This document shows positions 51,955 through 61,653 of a stretch of DNA of 64,000 bases, piece by piece (within the stretch, counting starts at the first letter, position 1; each line of letters opens with the position of its first letter). The stretch lies in NCBI RefSeq assembly GCF_035975855.1, contig NZ_CP109055.1, positions 6,014,001-6,078,000 on the forward strand. The letters are read 5' to 3'. Origin of the DNA: Streptomyces sp. NBC_01304 (GTDB lineage: Bacteria; Actinomycetota; Actinomycetes; Streptomycetales; Streptomycetaceae). The notes under the pieces were generated by a model. It saw only the letters and a program-made list of their open reading frames with translations, searched no databases and was not told the origin of the DNA. Both the position numbers and the translations under genes were made by a program.

Positions 51955-52758
51955 TCACCCCTTGACGGCGCCAGGCGCCAACGCCTCCCACGCCACCGTG
52001 ACTTCCCCCTGCCGCCACCGCGCTGCCCGGTCCACCACCGGCCAGCGGCCCGACAGATCCCGCACCGCCCTGATCCAGCGCTGCCGCGCCCCGTACGACG
52101 CATACGGTGCCGCGGCCGCCCACGCCCGGTCGAAGTCGGCGAGGAACGCGTGCACCGGCTCGCCCGGCACATTGCGGTGGATCAGCGCCTTCGGCAGCCG
52201 CTCGGCCAGGTCCGAGGGCCGCTCCAGGGAGCCGAGCCGGGTCGCGAAGGTCACCGTCCGCGGGCCCTCGGGGCCGAGCGCGACCCATACGTGGCGCCGC
52301 CCGATCTCGTCGCAGGTGCCCTCGACGAGCAGCCCGCCGGGCGCGAGACGCCCGCACAGCCGCTCCCAGACCGCCGCGACCTGCTCCTCGTCGTACTGCC
52401 GCAGCACATTGGCCGCCCGGATCAGCAGCGGCGCCCGCTCGGCCGGCACCTCGAACCCGCCGTGCCGGAAGGTCAGCCCCTCGGTCTCGTACGGCTTGGC
52501 GCCCGCGACCCGCGCCGGGTCGATCTCGATCCCGACGACCTCGACGGCGGGGGCGGCGGAACGCAGCCGGTGCAGCAGCTCCACGGCGGTCCAGGGCGCG
52601 CCCCCGTAGCCCAGATCGACGGCGAGCGGCCGGTCCGCGGAGTCCAGCGTGCGCCCGTGGGTGTGGGCGATCCAGCGGTCCATGCGGCGCAGCCGGTTGG
52701 GGTTGGTGGTCCCGCGCGTGACGGTCCCGACGGGGCGGGAGGGGGAGGGGCGGGGCAT
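51955..52758 (-). CDS. Class I SAM-dependent methyltransferase-like protein, 267 aa
   Basis: A SAM-binding motif VDLGYGGAPWTAVEL replaces the canonical DxGxGxG and VVGIEIDPARV is motif II. The ATG at 52758 follows GGGAGG closely. From memory, a similar gene lies beside mshA in other Streptomyces. No substrate can be named. Confidence 0.87.
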   Translation of the reverse strand: MPRPSPSRPVGTVTRGTTNPNRLRRMDRWIAHTHGRTLDSADRPLAVDLGYGGAPWTAVELLHRLRSAAPAVEVVGIEIDPARVAGAKPYETEGLTFRHGGFEVPAERAPLLIRAANVLRQYDEEQVAAVWERLCGRLAPGGLLVEGTCDEIGRRHVWVALGPEGPRTVTFATRLGSLERPSDLAERLPKALIHRNVPGEPVHAFLADFDRAWAAAAPYASYGARQRWIRAVRDLSGRWPVVDRAARWRQGEVTVAWEALAPGAVKG

Positions 52759-52782
52759 GCCTCCCAGTATCCGGCCCTTTCT

Positions 52783-52860
52783 GAGAGGGCCCGAATCCAG
52801 GTCCGGGTCCAGGTCCGAGAGGGCCCCAATCCAGGTCCGAGAGGGCCCCAATCCAGGGCC
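52783..52860. repeat. Three 22-bp tandem repeats upstream of the methyltransferase gene
   Basis: GAGAGGGCCCCAATCCAGG-like units (52783-52804, 52817-52838, 52839-52860) are separated by a 12-bp insert after the first. They lie between divergent methyltransferase and mshA genes. Confidence 0.85.
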
Positions 52861-53025
52861 GCCAGGGGGTCCACCGAGGGCCGAGCGACACCGTAGAAGG
52901 TTGAGCGGACAATGGTATTGATTTGGTAAACCGGAAATGGACGCGAGCCTTCCGGTGTTTTCCGCCTTGGACGGCGAGGTACGCCCGCTCTCCGTCCTGC
53001 CCGCTCGCCACAGGAGGACCGCCAC

Positions 53026-54402
53026 GTGAGCCAGTACGTGACCCGGCTCGGCGAACGTCTCACCAGCAGTGCCCCACCCCGTCTGCGCTTTCCGGGCAGC
53101 TTCCCGGGCAGCTTTCCCGGCGGGCACCACCGCAGGCCCCGCCGAGTGGCGATGCTCAGCGTGCACACCTCGCCGCTGCACCAGCCCGGCACGGGCGACG
53201 CGGGCGGCATGAACGTCTACATCGTCGAGCTCGCCAAGCGCCTCGCCGCGATCAACGTCGAGGTCGAGATCTTCACCCGGGCGACCACCGGCGGACTGCC
53301 CCCCAAGGTCGAGCTGGCCCCCGGAGTCCTGGTCCGGCACGTGGACGCGGGCCCCTACGAGGGCCTCGCCAAGGAGGAACTCCCCGCCCAGCTCTGCGCG
53401 TTCACGCACGGCGTGATGCAGGCGTGGGCCGGCCACCGCCCCGGCTACTACGACCTGGTCCACTCGCACTACTGGCTGAGCGGCCACGTCGGCTGGCTCG
53501 CCGCCGAGCGCTGGGGCGTACCGCTCATCCACACCATGCACACCATGGCCAAGGTCAAGAACGCCGCGCTCGCCGACGGCGACACCCCCGAGCCGGCCGC
53601 CCGCGTCATCGGCGAGACCCAGATAGTCCGGGCCGCCGACCGCCTCATCGCCAACACCGACGAGGAAGCGGACGAGCTGGTACGCCACTACGAGGCGGAC
53701 CCCGGCAAGGTCGCGGTCGTCCACCCGGGCGTGAACCTCGACCGCTTCCGCCCCGCCGACGGCCGCGCGGCGGCCCGTAAGCGCCTCGGCCTCCCACAAG
53801 ACGCCCTGATCCCGCTCTTCGCGGGTCGCATACAGCCCCTCAAGGCCCCGGACATCCTGCTGCGCGCCGTCGCGGTCCTGCTGGAGCGGCGCCCCGAGCT
53901 GCGCTCCCGCCTCGTCGTCCCGGTGGTCGGCGGCCCGTCGGGCAGCGGCCTCGCGAAGCCGGAGGGGCTGCAGAAGCTGGCGGCCCGCCTCGGCATCTCC
54001 GACGTCGTACGTTTCCACCCGCCCGTCGGCCAGGACGCCCTGGCTGACTGGTTCCGGGCGGCATCCGTCCTCGTGATGCCGTCCTACAGCGAGTCGTTCG
54101 GCCTGGTCGCGATCGAGGCCCAGGCGGCCGGCACGCCGGTGCTCGCGGCGGCGGTGGGCGGGCTTCCGGTGGCGGTACGCGACGGAGTCACCGGCTTCCT
54201 CGTCGACGGGCACGACCCGGCGGCGTACGCGCACATCCTGAACCGCTTCGTCGACGACGAGCACCTCACCGACCGCATGGGCCGGGCGGCCGCCCGGCAC
54301 GCCCAGTCCTTCGGCTGGGACACGGCGGCCTCGGCGACGGCGGACGTCTACACCGCGGCGATGCACGAACACCGCCACCACGTACGCTCACACCATGGCT
54401 GA
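53026..54402 (+). CDS. mshA: MshA, D-inositol-3-phosphate glycosyltransferase, 458 aa
   Basis: This is the first enzyme of mycothiol synthesis: it transfers GlcNAc from UDP-GlcNAc to inositol-3-phosphate. The GT4 fold shows N-terminal [19 protein letters not shown] with the GGMNVY loop, HSHYWLSG, and C-terminal [21 protein letters not shown] (EX7E motif). AGGAGG precedes the GTG. A variable N-terminus of about 35 aa contains [12 protein letters not shown] repeats. It overlaps the YbjN gene by 8 nt. Confidence 0.97.
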   Translation: MSQYVTRLGERLTSSAPPRLRFPGSFPGSFPGGHHRRPRRVAMLSVHTSPLHQPGTGDAGGMNVYIVELAKRLAAINVEVEIFTRATTGGLPPKVELAPGVLVRHVDAGPYEGLAKEELPAQLCAFTHGVMQAWAGHRPGYYDLVHSHYWLSGHVGWLAAERWGVPLIHTMHTMAKVKNAALADGDTPEPAARVIGETQIVRAADRLIANTDEEADELVRHYEADPGKVAVVHPGVNLDRFRPADGRAAARKRLGLPQDALIPLFAGRIQPLKAPDILLRAVAVLLERRPELRSRLVVPVVGGPSGSGLAKPEGLQKLAARLGISDVVRFHPPVGQDALADWFRAASVLVMPSYSESFGLVAIEAQAAGTPVLAAAVGGLPVAVRDGVTGFLVDGHDPAAYAHILNRFVDDEHLTDRMGRAAARHAQSFGWDTAASATADVYTAAMHEHRHHVRSHHG

Positions 54403-54898
54403 CGAACGAAAGGTCATGGAGCAGATCATCGAGCAGGTCCTCACCGAGGCCGAGCTCGAATGGGAGATGCCCGAGCCGGGCTCGTACGTGGTCAAACTCC
54501 CCGGCACCCGCAAGCTCTCCACGACCCTCTCCCTCCGCCTGGGCAAGCACTCCCTCTCGCTGAACGCCTTCGTGATCCGCCACCCGGACGAGAACGCGGA
54601 GGGCGTCCACCGCTGGCTCCTGGAGCGCAATCTCCGTCTGTACGGCGTGAGTTACGCGATCGACTCGCTCGGCGACATCTACCTGGCCGGAAAGCTGCCC
54701 CTGTCCGCGGTGACCCCGCCGGAGATCGACCGTGTGCTCGGATCGGTCCTGGAGGAGGCGGACGGCTCCTTCAACCGCCTCCTGGAACTGGGCTTCGCGA
54801 CCGCCATCCGGCGCGAGTACGCATGGCGCGTCTCGCGCGGCGAATCGACCCGCAACCTGGACGCGTTCACACACCTGACCCGGCCTCGCGGCGAGTAG
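54395..54898 (+). CDS. YbjN-domain protein, 167 aa
   Basis: This is a type III secretion chaperone-like YbjN protein with the motif [21 protein letters not shown]. It overlaps the end of mshA, as is conserved in Streptomyces in my memory. It is cytoplasmic and of unknown role; mycothiol-related function is possible by context only. Confidence 0.93.
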   Translation: MADERKVMEQIIEQVLTEAELEWEMPEPGSYVVKLPGTRKLSTTLSLRLGKHSLSLNAFVIRHPDENAEGVHRWLLERNLRLYGVSYAIDSLGDIYLAGKLPLSAVTPPEIDRVLGSVLEEADGSFNRLLELGFATAIRREYAWRVSRGESTRNLDAFTHLTRPRGE

Positions 54899-54956
54899 GG
54901 GCGACGACTGGAGGACGCCCCGCACCGGTGGTGCGGGGCGCCGGGAGTCGGATGCG

Positions 54957-55160
54957 TCAGACGACGCGAACGTTGTCGGCCTGGGGCCCCTTGGGGCCCT
55001 GGGTGATCTCGAACTCCACCTTCTGGTCCTCCTCCAGCGAGCGGTAGCCGTCCGCCTGTATCGCGGAGAAGTGGACGAACACGTCCGGGCCGTCGCCGTC
55101 CTGGGCGATGAAGCCGAATCCCTTTTCGGCGTTGAACCACTTCACTGTGCCAGTTGCCAT
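54957..55160 (-). CDS. Cold-shock protein (CspA family), 67 aa
   Basis: The single CSD domain has RNP1 KGFGFIAQ and RNP2 VFVHFSAI. The start [17 protein letters not shown] is canonical. GGGGAG precedes the ATG. It is an RNA chaperone. Expression is probably controlled by its 5' leader, which runs into the 55161-55471 intergenic region. Confidence 0.97.
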   Translation of the reverse strand: MATGTVKWFNAEKGFGFIAQDGDGPDVFVHFSAIQADGYRSLEEDQKVEFEITQGPKGPQADNVRVV

Positions 55161-55471
55161 GCTGCTCCCCTTCAGAATGACGACGCCGCCAGGACGGAGT
55201 CGAAGTCGCCGCTGATCAGCGTGCATGACGCAAGGTATGGGCCCGGCCACCAGCTGCGATATGTGGAACTCGGCCACCTGAAGCCGCGCTGCGGCCGGAA
55301 ATCGACGCTGCCCGAACTTCCGTGAGGCAGCCGATCGCCCCTCTCAACTGGCCTCTCCCGCAAGCTGCTTGCCGGGCGAGCGCAGCCTCTACCCAGCTCC
55401 GCGCCGCCGTGCCATGCTCACCGCCAACGCAGACCTGAACAGTGTTCACATCCATGAAAGGCGGCGTGGGT
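55161..55471. other. Divergent intergenic region between cold-shock and beta-helix genes
   Basis: No gene is supported. It should contain the cold-shock leader (left) and the promoter of the Tat-exported protein (right). I see no strong palindrome or repeat. Confidence 0.4.
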
Positions 55472-57166
55472 ATGGAGAACCTCAGCAGACGCGGACTGCT
55501 CACCGGAGCGATGGCCGTCGCGGCGGCCGCAGCCACGTCAGGCGGCCTCGCGAAAGCCGCCCCGGGCTCCACCGCCCCGAGCTCGGCAGCCCCGGGCTCC
55601 ACCGCCCCACGCCCCGAAACGGCAGAGCTCTGGCGGGAGTTCAGCCGCACCCCCTACACCCACCCCCAGATCCCGTACGTGGGCCGCGCAGGCCACAAGG
55701 GAGGCGCCCGCTTCCCCCGCCGCCCCGTCGTCGCCAACGTCCTCAAGTACGGCGCCACGCGCGACGGTTCGCAGGACTCCGCCCCCGCGATCAACGAGGC
55801 CATCGCCGCCGCGGGCCGCGCGGGCGGCGGCACGGTCCTCGTCCCGGCGGGCACGTACCGCATCGACGGGCTCATCCATCTCGCGTACAGCAACGTCGTC
55901 CTGCGCGGCGCGGGCAGCACCCGCACCACCCTGCGCGCCACCAAGAACCTGACCGAGCTGATCGGCCCCTACGGCTCCCGCTACGGCGGCGACAAGTCCA
56001 GTTGGTCCTGGGCCGGCGGTCTCATCTGGCTCTGCCCGAAGGGGCGTTGGGACTCCCTCACCAGGGCGATCGAGGCGAAGGCCTGGCCTTTCGAGGGCTG
56101 GACCGGCAACAAGCGCGACGAGTGGGACACCCTGACCGGGGTCGAGGCGGGGCGGCGCGGCGACCGCTCGGTCACCGTCACCGACCCCGCCCGCCTCACA
56201 CCCGGCGACCTCGTCCTCCTGCGCCTCGCCGACGACGCGGACCACACCCTCCTCGCGCACATGGCGGGCGGCGGCCCCGGCCCCGAGGCGTACACCTGGG
56301 ACGACAAGACCAAGCTGACGTCGTACGTCCCCTACGAGTGGCCCGTACGCATCACCCGCGTCGAAGGCCGCGAGGTGACACTGGAGCGGCCCCTCCCGCT
56401 GGACGTACGCCCGGAATGGGATCCGAGGCTCACCACGCACGTGGCGCCGCTCACCGGGGCCGGAGTGGAGGGCCTGACCCTCGAAGCAGTCGAGACCCCG
56501 CAGTCCCCGCACCTCCTCGACAAGGGCCACAACGGCGTCACCTTCCAGTGCGCCTACGACTGCTGGGCCGACGACATCACGGTCCGGCACGTCGACAACG
56601 GCTTCGGCCTGGTCGCCGCCTCCGCCTGCACGCTGCGCCGCACCCGCGTGGAGGGGCGCGGCTCGCACCACCCGTACTTCTGCCGCGAGGGCTCGCACGA
56701 CAACCTCGTCGAGGACTTCACGATCGCTGCCCGCACGGTCCCCGCCCCGGCCGGCACGCAGCTGCACGGCATCAACGTCGAGGGCCTGTCCTCGTACAAC
56801 GTCTGGTCCCGCGGCCACATGGAGATGGGCACCTTCGACACGCACCGGGGCATGCCCTTCGCCAACGTACGCACGCAGATCACGGTCACCAACGACGGCC
56901 GGCACGGCGGCGACGCGAGCGCCGGGCCGCTGTACGGAGCCCGCTTCACGCACTGGAACGTGACGGTGACGAACGAGCGCGCGGGCCTCATCAAGCTCGA
57001 CGAGATCGCGCCCTACAGCGCGACGGTGGCGATCTCCACGGTCCGCGAGTTCGACCAGACCGACGTCCCCGACTTCACCGGCGCCCTCCACTCCCGCACC
57101 GAGGCATACGGCAGCCCGGGCGGAGTACGGCCCTTGAACCTGTACGAGGCTCAGCGCGGGCTCTAA
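55472..57166 (+). CDS. Tat-exported parallel beta-helix protein (pectate-lyase-like), 564 aa
   Basis: A Tat signal (LSRRGLLTGAM, residues 4-14) precedes an Ala-rich hydrophobic segment and a Ser/Ala/Pro-rich linker (STAPSSAAPGSTAP). The mature domain has the glycosyl-hydrolase-28/pectate-lyase-3 start VLKYGATRDGSQDSAPAINE and PAGTYRIDG, then right-handed beta-helix coils. It is probably a secreted carbohydrate-active enzyme or structural protein; the catalytic residues are not obvious. The ATG at 55472 is chosen over one at 55454. Confidence 0.88.
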   Translation: MENLSRRGLLTGAMAVAAAAATSGGLAKAAPGSTAPSSAAPGSTAPRPETAELWREFSRTPYTHPQIPYVGRAGHKGGARFPRRPVVANVLKYGATRDGSQDSAPAINEAIAAAGRAGGGTVLVPAGTYRIDGLIHLAYSNVVLRGAGSTRTTLRATKNLTELIGPYGSRYGGDKSSWSWAGGLIWLCPKGRWDSLTRAIEAKAWPFEGWTGNKRDEWDTLTGVEAGRRGDRSVTVTDPARLTPGDLVLLRLADDADHTLLAHMAGGGPGPEAYTWDDKTKLTSYVPYEWPVRITRVEGREVTLERPLPLDVRPEWDPRLTTHVAPLTGAGVEGLTLEAVETPQSPHLLDKGHNGVTFQCAYDCWADDITVRHVDNGFGLVAASACTLRRTRVEGRGSHHPYFCREGSHDNLVEDFTIAARTVPAPAGTQLHGINVEGLSSYNVWSRGHMEMGTFDTHRGMPFANVRTQITVTNDGRHGGDASAGPLYGARFTHWNVTVTNERAGLIKLDEIAPYSATVAISTVREFDQTDVPDFTGALHSRTEAYGSPGGVRPLNLYEAQRGL

Positions 57167-57174
57167 GACATTTT

Positions 57175-57292
57175 CCCCTCCCCGCCCCTTCCCGTAAGGC
57201 TGCCGCCGGCATCACTCAGCCCGTCCGGCGTTTGAGGACACCGCCCGCAGGGCGGAAAGCTGCGCAGCATTTAGGGAAGGGGCGGGGAGGGG
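57175..57292. repeat. Composite dispersed repeat: module B inverted, module A, module B part
   Basis: Module B reversed (57175-57210), module A (57217-57238) and the GGGAAGGGGCGGGGAGGGG part of module B again (57274-57292). The two module B copies form a long inverted repeat. The region lies between the convergent beta-helix and MFS genes. Confidence 0.85.
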
Positions 57293-57306
57293 ATGAAGTA
57301 CGCGCC

Positions 57307-58611
57307 CTACACGGCAGCAGCGGTGGAGGTGGGAGCAGCAGCCGCCTCAGCCTGCGAAGGCTCGGGCGACGACTCCGGCGCCGGCGACTCCGCAACCTGC
57401 GCCGGAAGCCCCCGCATCAGCGCCCAGTACCCCACCGCAGCCACGGTCCCGAGCACCGCACAAGCCCCCCACAGCCACTCCGCCCCGAAGCGATCGATCA
57501 CCACACCCGCCATGAGCGGCGCGGCCAGCGCCGCGACCGACCAGGACAGGGAGTACATGCCCTGGTAGCGCCCGCGTCCGTGCACCGGCGAGAGCCGGAC
57601 GACGAGGCCCATCTGGGTCGGCGCGTTGATGATCTCGGCGAGCGTCCACACGCACACGGTCACCGCGAACGCCCCGATGGACCCGGCGAAGGCGGTGAGC
57701 CCGAAGCCGTACCCGGCGAGGAGGGCGGAGATGACGAGGAGCTTCTGCGGGTTGCGGTGCTCGATGAAGCGGGTGACGGGGATCTGCAGGGCGACGATCA
57801 GGACGCCGTTCACCGCGATCGCGAACCCGAAGTCGGACGGCGAGAACCCGGCCTCGCCCATCGCCACCGGCAGACCCACGTAACTCTGCGTAAAGATCAG
57901 CGAGATGAGGAAGGAGAGCCCGACGACGCCCATGAAGCGCCCGTCCCGCAGCACGGTCCCCATGCTGACCTCGGGCTCGGCCGCCTTCGCGGCCCCGTCC
58001 GGTACGACGCTCCGCACCGGCCGCGACTCCGGCAGCTTCAGGAAGACCAGCACGGCGCACGCCATGGTCAGCACGGCCTCGCCGAGGAAGCCCGCGCGGT
58101 AGCTGTACTGGGCGATGAAACCCGCGCCCATGGAGGAGAGGGCGAAGCCCAGGTTGATCGCCCAGTAGTTGAGCGCGAAGGCCCGCACCCGGTCCTCGGG
58201 CTTCACGATGTCGGCCATCATCGCCTGCACGGCGGGCCGCGAGGCATTGGCGGCCACGCCGACCACGAAGGCCACGCCGGCGATCGCGACCGGATGCACC
58301 ATGAACCCGAGCACCGCGACGCTCACCGAGGTCGCGCCCTGTGCGAGGAACATCGTCGGCCGCCGCCCGAGCCGGTCCGTCATCACCCCGGCGCCCAGGG
58401 TCCCAAGGACCCCGCCGAACCCATGCAGAGCGGCCACAAGTCCCGCGTACGAGGCCGAGTAGCCCCTGTCCAGGGTCAGGTACAAAGCCATGAATGTGGC
58501 GACGAAGGCCCCGAGCCGGTTGATCAGGGTGCTGGTCCACAGCCACCAGAAATCGCGGGGCAGACCCGAGACGCTTTCTCGTGCGGCGCGTCTCATGGCG
58601 GCGACAGACAT
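57307..58611 (-). CDS. MFS transporter, 434 aa
   Basis: Twelve hydrophobic helices and the MFS loop 2-3 motif GVMTDRLGRRPTMF are visible. The cytoplasmic C-terminal tail is Ala/Pro/Glu/Ser-rich. The ATG at 58611 follows GGGGGA. It is MdtH/multidrug-like; the substrate is unknown. It is divergent from gpmA. Confidence 0.93.
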   Translation of the reverse strand: MSVAAMRRAARESVSGLPRDFWWLWTSTLINRLGAFVATFMALYLTLDRGYSASYAGLVAALHGFGGVLGTLGAGVMTDRLGRRPTMFLAQGATSVSVAVLGFMVHPVAIAGVAFVVGVAANASRPAVQAMMADIVKPEDRVRAFALNYWAINLGFALSSMGAGFIAQYSYRAGFLGEAVLTMACAVLVFLKLPESRPVRSVVPDGAAKAAEPEVSMGTVLRDGRFMGVVGLSFLISLIFTQSYVGLPVAMGEAGFSPSDFGFAIAVNGVLIVALQIPVTRFIEHRNPQKLLVISALLAGYGFGLTAFAGSIGAFAVTVCVWTLAEIINAPTQMGLVVRLSPVHGRGRYQGMYSLSWSVAALAAPLMAGVVIDRFGAEWLWGACAVLGTVAAVGYWALMRGLPAQVAESPAPESSPEPSQAEAAAAPTSTAAAV

Positions 58612-58771
58612 GGGAATCCCCCGGAAACAAGTGGTGTGTAAGCGGCTCAGGCGGTGATCACAAGTTACGAGTCCGAGGTCCCCGGAGGCCACTCAATTAG
58701 CGGGAACCGTCAATCGTCCGCCCACTGGCTGCGCGCGCGAGGGGGCCGGGGGTTCGATTACGCTCGTGGTC

Positions 58772-59533
58772 ATGGCCGACGCACCGTACAAGCTGATCCT
58801 CCTCCGCCACGGCGAGAGCGAGTGGAACGCGAAGAACCTGTTCACCGGCTGGGTGGACGTCAATCTCACGGAGAAGGGCGAGAAGGAGGCGGTCCGCGGC
58901 GGTGAGCTGCTCAAGGACGCCGGCCTGCTCCCCGACGTACTGCACACCTCGCTCCAGAAGCGCGCCATCCGCACCGCGAACCTCGCGCTGACGTCCGCGG
59001 ACCGCCACTGGATCCCGGTCCACCGCAGCTGGCGCCTGAACGAGCGCCACTACGGCGCCCTGCAGGGCAAGGACAAGGCGCAGACCCTCGCCGAGTTCGG
59101 CGAGGAGCAGTTCATGCTCTGGCGCCGCTCGTACGACACCCCGCCGCCGGAGCTCGCGGACGGCACCGAGTTCTCGCAGTCCGAGGACCCGCGCTACGCG
59201 ACGATCCCGCCGGAGCTGCGCCCGAAGACGGAGTGCCTCAAGGACGTCGTCACGCGCATGCTGCCGTACTGGTACGACGGCATCGTCCCCGACCTCCTCG
59301 ACGGCAAGACCGTCCTGGTCGCGGCCCACGGCAACTCGCTGCGCGCCCTGGTCAAGCACCTCGACGGCGTCTCCGACGAGGACATCGCGGGCCTGAACAT
59401 CCCGACGGGCATCCCGCTCGCGTACGAGCTGGACGAGAACTTCAAGCCGGTCAAGCCGGGCGGCACGTACCTCGACCCGGAGGCCGCGAAGGCCGCGATC
59501 GAGGCCGTGAAGAACCAGGGCAAGAAGAAGTAG
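58772..59533 (+). CDS. gpmA: 2,3-bisphosphoglycerate-dependent phosphoglycerate mutase, 253 aa
   Basis: This is a glycolytic enzyme interconverting 3- and 2-phosphoglycerate. [10 protein letters not shown] (catalytic His13), [11 protein letters not shown] and VAAHGNSLR (second His) are intact. TACGCT lies 7 nt before the ATG, suggesting a leaderless mRNA. A strong terminator follows. Confidence 0.97.
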   Translation: MADAPYKLILLRHGESEWNAKNLFTGWVDVNLTEKGEKEAVRGGELLKDAGLLPDVLHTSLQKRAIRTANLALTSADRHWIPVHRSWRLNERHYGALQGKDKAQTLAEFGEEQFMLWRRSYDTPPPELADGTEFSQSEDPRYATIPPELRPKTECLKDVVTRMLPYWYDGIVPDLLDGKTVLVAAHGNSLRALVKHLDGVSDEDIAGLNIPTGIPLAYELDENFKPVKPGGTYLDPEAAKAAIEAVKNQGKKK

Positions 59534-59544
59534 TTCTTGCGATC

Positions 59545-59583
59545 AGGCCCCTGATCTGCGCGTTAAGCGCAGATCAGGGGCCT
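59545..59583. terminator. 17-bp perfect hairpin terminator
   Basis: AGGCCCCTGATCTGCGC (59545-59561) pairs with 59567-59583 around a GTTAA loop. It separates gpmA from the convergent DUF6461 gene. Confidence 0.92.
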
Positions 59584-59611
59584 TCGCGTTTCCTGGGCCG
59601 GCTGTGGGCCG

Positions 59612-60298
59612 TCAGTCCGTCAGATAGCCGCCGCCGAGCCTGCGGCCGAGGCCCTCGTTGTTCGGGTTGTACGTCGGCGGGGGCGAGGGCGGCCTGGGGA
59701 GGCGGTCCGCGTCGGCGAGGTAGGCCGTGAGCGCCGGGGCGCCGAGTACCTCTGGTCCGGGGAGCTCGCCGAGTTGGTCCTGCACGATGCGGAGCAGACT
59801 TTCCCCGGGTTCGGGCCCGTCGCCCCAGTCGCCGTCGCCCCAGGTGTCGCAGACCTCTTGCATGAGGTCGGCCAGCAGGTGCGGCCCCGGGCCCCGTTGG
59901 GTGGCGTGCGGGGCCATGGGCTCGAAGGAGCTCAGTTCCACCCCGTCCCTGGCGTGGTGGAACAGCGTCATTCCACGGGCGGTCGGGCCGAGCACCACGG
60001 TCTCGGAGCCCTCGGACAGGCGGGACAGCACCGGATCCCGGCCGCCCTCGATCCCGATGTACTCGAGCGAGTACCCCCAACTGCCGTTCTGCCCGAACCT
60101 GATGACTGTGCCGTCCGCTTCGTCGGGCTCCACCTGCATCATGTCGTCCAGGGACAGCACCCGGGCCCGCGCGGGATCCATCCCGTAAGCACGCATGACC
60201 GCTTCCGCGTTCTTGCCCCGGCTGAACGTCAGGCAGAACCCCAGGTCGCTGAACTCGTGCAGCCAGGTGTGCAGTTGGGATGCCATGTCGGCAGTCAT
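59612..60298 (-). CDS. DUF6461-type hypothetical protein, 228 aa
   Basis: This is a soluble protein with the pattern W...E...G.CLTF...RG..AE...R.G common to DUF6461. The C-terminal region is Pro-rich (PRPPSPPPTYNPNN). GGAGAG precedes the ATG. Such genes are often found in polymorphic-toxin or immunity contexts, but nothing here supports that role. Confidence 0.8.
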   Translation of the reverse strand: MTADMASQLHTWLHEFSDLGFCLTFSRGKNAEAVMRAYGMDPARARVLSLDDMMQVEPDEADGTVIRFGQNGSWGYSLEYIGIEGGRDPVLSRLSEGSETVVLGPTARGMTLFHHARDGVELSSFEPMAPHATQRGPGPHLLADLMQEVCDTWGDGDWGDGPEPGESLLRIVQDQLGELPGPEVLGAPALTAYLADADRLPRPPSPPPTYNPNNEGLGRRLGGGYLTD

Positions 60299-60315
60299 CG
60301 AACTCTCCGCCCTCT

Positions 60316-60531
60316 CTACCGGGTGACGACGACTTGATACCACTCGCCGTCGAGGACGCGTTGCCGCGTGACCCATCGTCCGAGGACCCGGCCGACCTCC
60401 TCGTCCTCGCCTCTGTCCGCGCAGCACAGAGCTCGCCCCCGTTTCTTGAGTTGTCCCCGCCCGAAGGCGGAGTCGATCATCAATAGGTCGGCTCGGCAGG
60501 CTAGTTGATCAAGGTCGGGGCGAGGCCGCAT
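60316..60531 (-). CDS. Possible small protein upstream of the DUF6461 gene, 71 aa
   Basis: An open frame with a C-terminus of plausible composition (RVLDGEWYQVVVTR) ends 17 nt before the DUF6461 gene on the same strand. Cys-Cys occurs in ALCCAD. The start (60531) lacks a clear ribosome site; a shorter version could begin at MIDSAFG. It is weakly supported. Confidence 0.4.
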   Translation of the reverse strand: MRPRPDLDQLACRADLLMIDSAFGRGQLKKRGRALCCADRGEDEEVGRVLGRWVTRQRVLDGEWYQVVVTR

Positions 60532-60697
60532 CCTGACCGCGCCATGTCACTTCTCCATCAACTCCCCACAGGGCCGCACAGCCAGGTCACAGGGAGACCA
60601 CCCGTCGGCCTGATCCGAGCCCCCGTGCGCCGTTGATGCGCCCGACCCAGTGGGCATGAACTGGGCACAGGCAACAGCGCCTTCGAGGAGGGTCCCC

Positions 60698-60850
60698 ATG
60701 GCCGACACCCCGACGACCGACGCCCAGCAGGAAGGCCGCCCGGTCGAAGTGGCCGAGCGCAAGCCCCTGCCCCTGCTCGGCGCGTGCGGCTGCGGTTCCG
60801 GCTGCGGCTGCGGCTGCCAGTCCGGAGCGCCGTGCCAGTGCGGCGGCTGA
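60698..60850 (+). CDS. Cys-rich 50-aa peptide, possible metal-binding protein
   Basis: ATG at 60698 after a strong AGGAGGG site. The N-terminal 28 residues are acidic and polar; the last 22 contain seven Cys in CGC, GC and CQC patterns interspersed with Gly/Ser. There is no signal peptide. The layout resembles a metallothionein-like or metal-cluster protein. Its terminator is shared with phoU. I do not recognise a named family. Confidence 0.8.
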   Translation: MADTPTTDAQQEGRPVEVAERKPLPLLGACGCGSGCGCGCQSGAPCQCGG

Positions 60851-60890
60851 GCTAGCGGCGCAGGACGCGCAGGACACGTAGGACATACGC

Positions 60891-60930
60891 CGGCGGGGCC
60901 CGACCGCACCGAAGCGGTCGGGCCCCGCCG
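60891..60930. terminator. 17-bp perfect hairpin between convergent genes
   Basis: Arms 60891-60907 and 60914-60930 (CGGCGGGGCCCGACCGC and its complement) with a 6-nt loop lie between the Cys-rich gene and phoU. Confidence 0.92.
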
Positions 60931-60969
60931 ACATGACGTACAGAGAAAGAGACGCAGCAGACGCAGCGG

Positions 60970-61653
60970 CTACGCGCCCTCGGCCGCCTGCGCCGTCGCC
61001 TCCGCCAGCTCGTCCGCGTGCTCACCCGTCACCAGGTAGACCACACGCTTGGCCACCGACACCGCGTGGTCCGCGAACCGCTCGTAGTAGCGGCCCAGCA
61101 GCGTCACGTCGACGGCCGTCTCGATGCCGTGCTTCCAGCGGTCGTCCATCAGGTGCTGGAACAGCGTGCGGTGCAGCAGGTCCATCTCGTCGTCGTCCTG
61201 CTCCAGCTGCATCGCCAGGTCGATGTCCTTGGTGATGACGACCTCGGCGGCCTTCGCCATCAGGCGCTGCGCGAGCTGGCCCATCTCCAGGATCGTGGCG
61301 TGCAGGTCGTGCGGCACCGCCGTGGCCGGGAAGCGCAGCCGGGCCAGCTTGGCCACGTGCTGGGCCAGGTCGCCCGAGCGCTCCAGGTCGGCGCTCATCC
61401 GCAGCGAGGTGACCACGATCCGCAGATCCGTGGCGACCGGCTGCTGGCGGGCGAGCAGTGCTATGGCGCGCGCCTCCAGGTCGTGCTGCAGATCGTCGAC
61501 CTTCTGATCGGCGGCGATCACGCTCTCGGCGAGCTTCAGGTCCGCGTCGAGCATGGCCGTGGTGGCGCGCCCGATCGCCGACCCGACGAGACGGGCCATC
61601 TCGACAAGGCCTTCGCCGATCGAATCAAGTTCCTCGTGGTACGCGTCCCGCAT
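60970..61653 (-). CDS. phoU: PhoU, phosphate-signalling regulator, 227 aa
   Basis: Two PhoU helical repeats are present. The first has the metal-binding E/D pattern (VEMARLVGSAIGRAT, DLQHDLE) and the second ERFADHAVSVAKRV with D/H residues (about 195-210). It modulates PhoR activity according to phosphate transport. GAGAGGGAC precedes the ATG. It is divergent from phoRP and shares its PhoP-box-containing promoter region. Confidence 0.96.
   Translation of the reverse strand: MRDAYHEELDSIGEGLVEMARLVGSAIGRATTAMLDADLKLAESVIAADQKVDDLQHDLEARAIALLARQQPVATDLRIVVTSLRMSADLERSGDLAQHVAKLARLRFPATAVPHDLHATILEMGQLAQRLMAKAAEVVITKDIDLAMQLEQDDDEMDLLHRTLFQHLMDDRWKHGIETAVDVTLLGRYYERFADHAVSVAKRVVYLVTGEHADELAEATAQAAEGA

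Noticed and set aside
53026..53160. [12 protein letters not shown] in MshA as a sign of a wrong start
   Set aside because: AGGAGG is well placed for the GTG at 53026; MshA N-termini vary, so the repeat is accepted as part of the protein.
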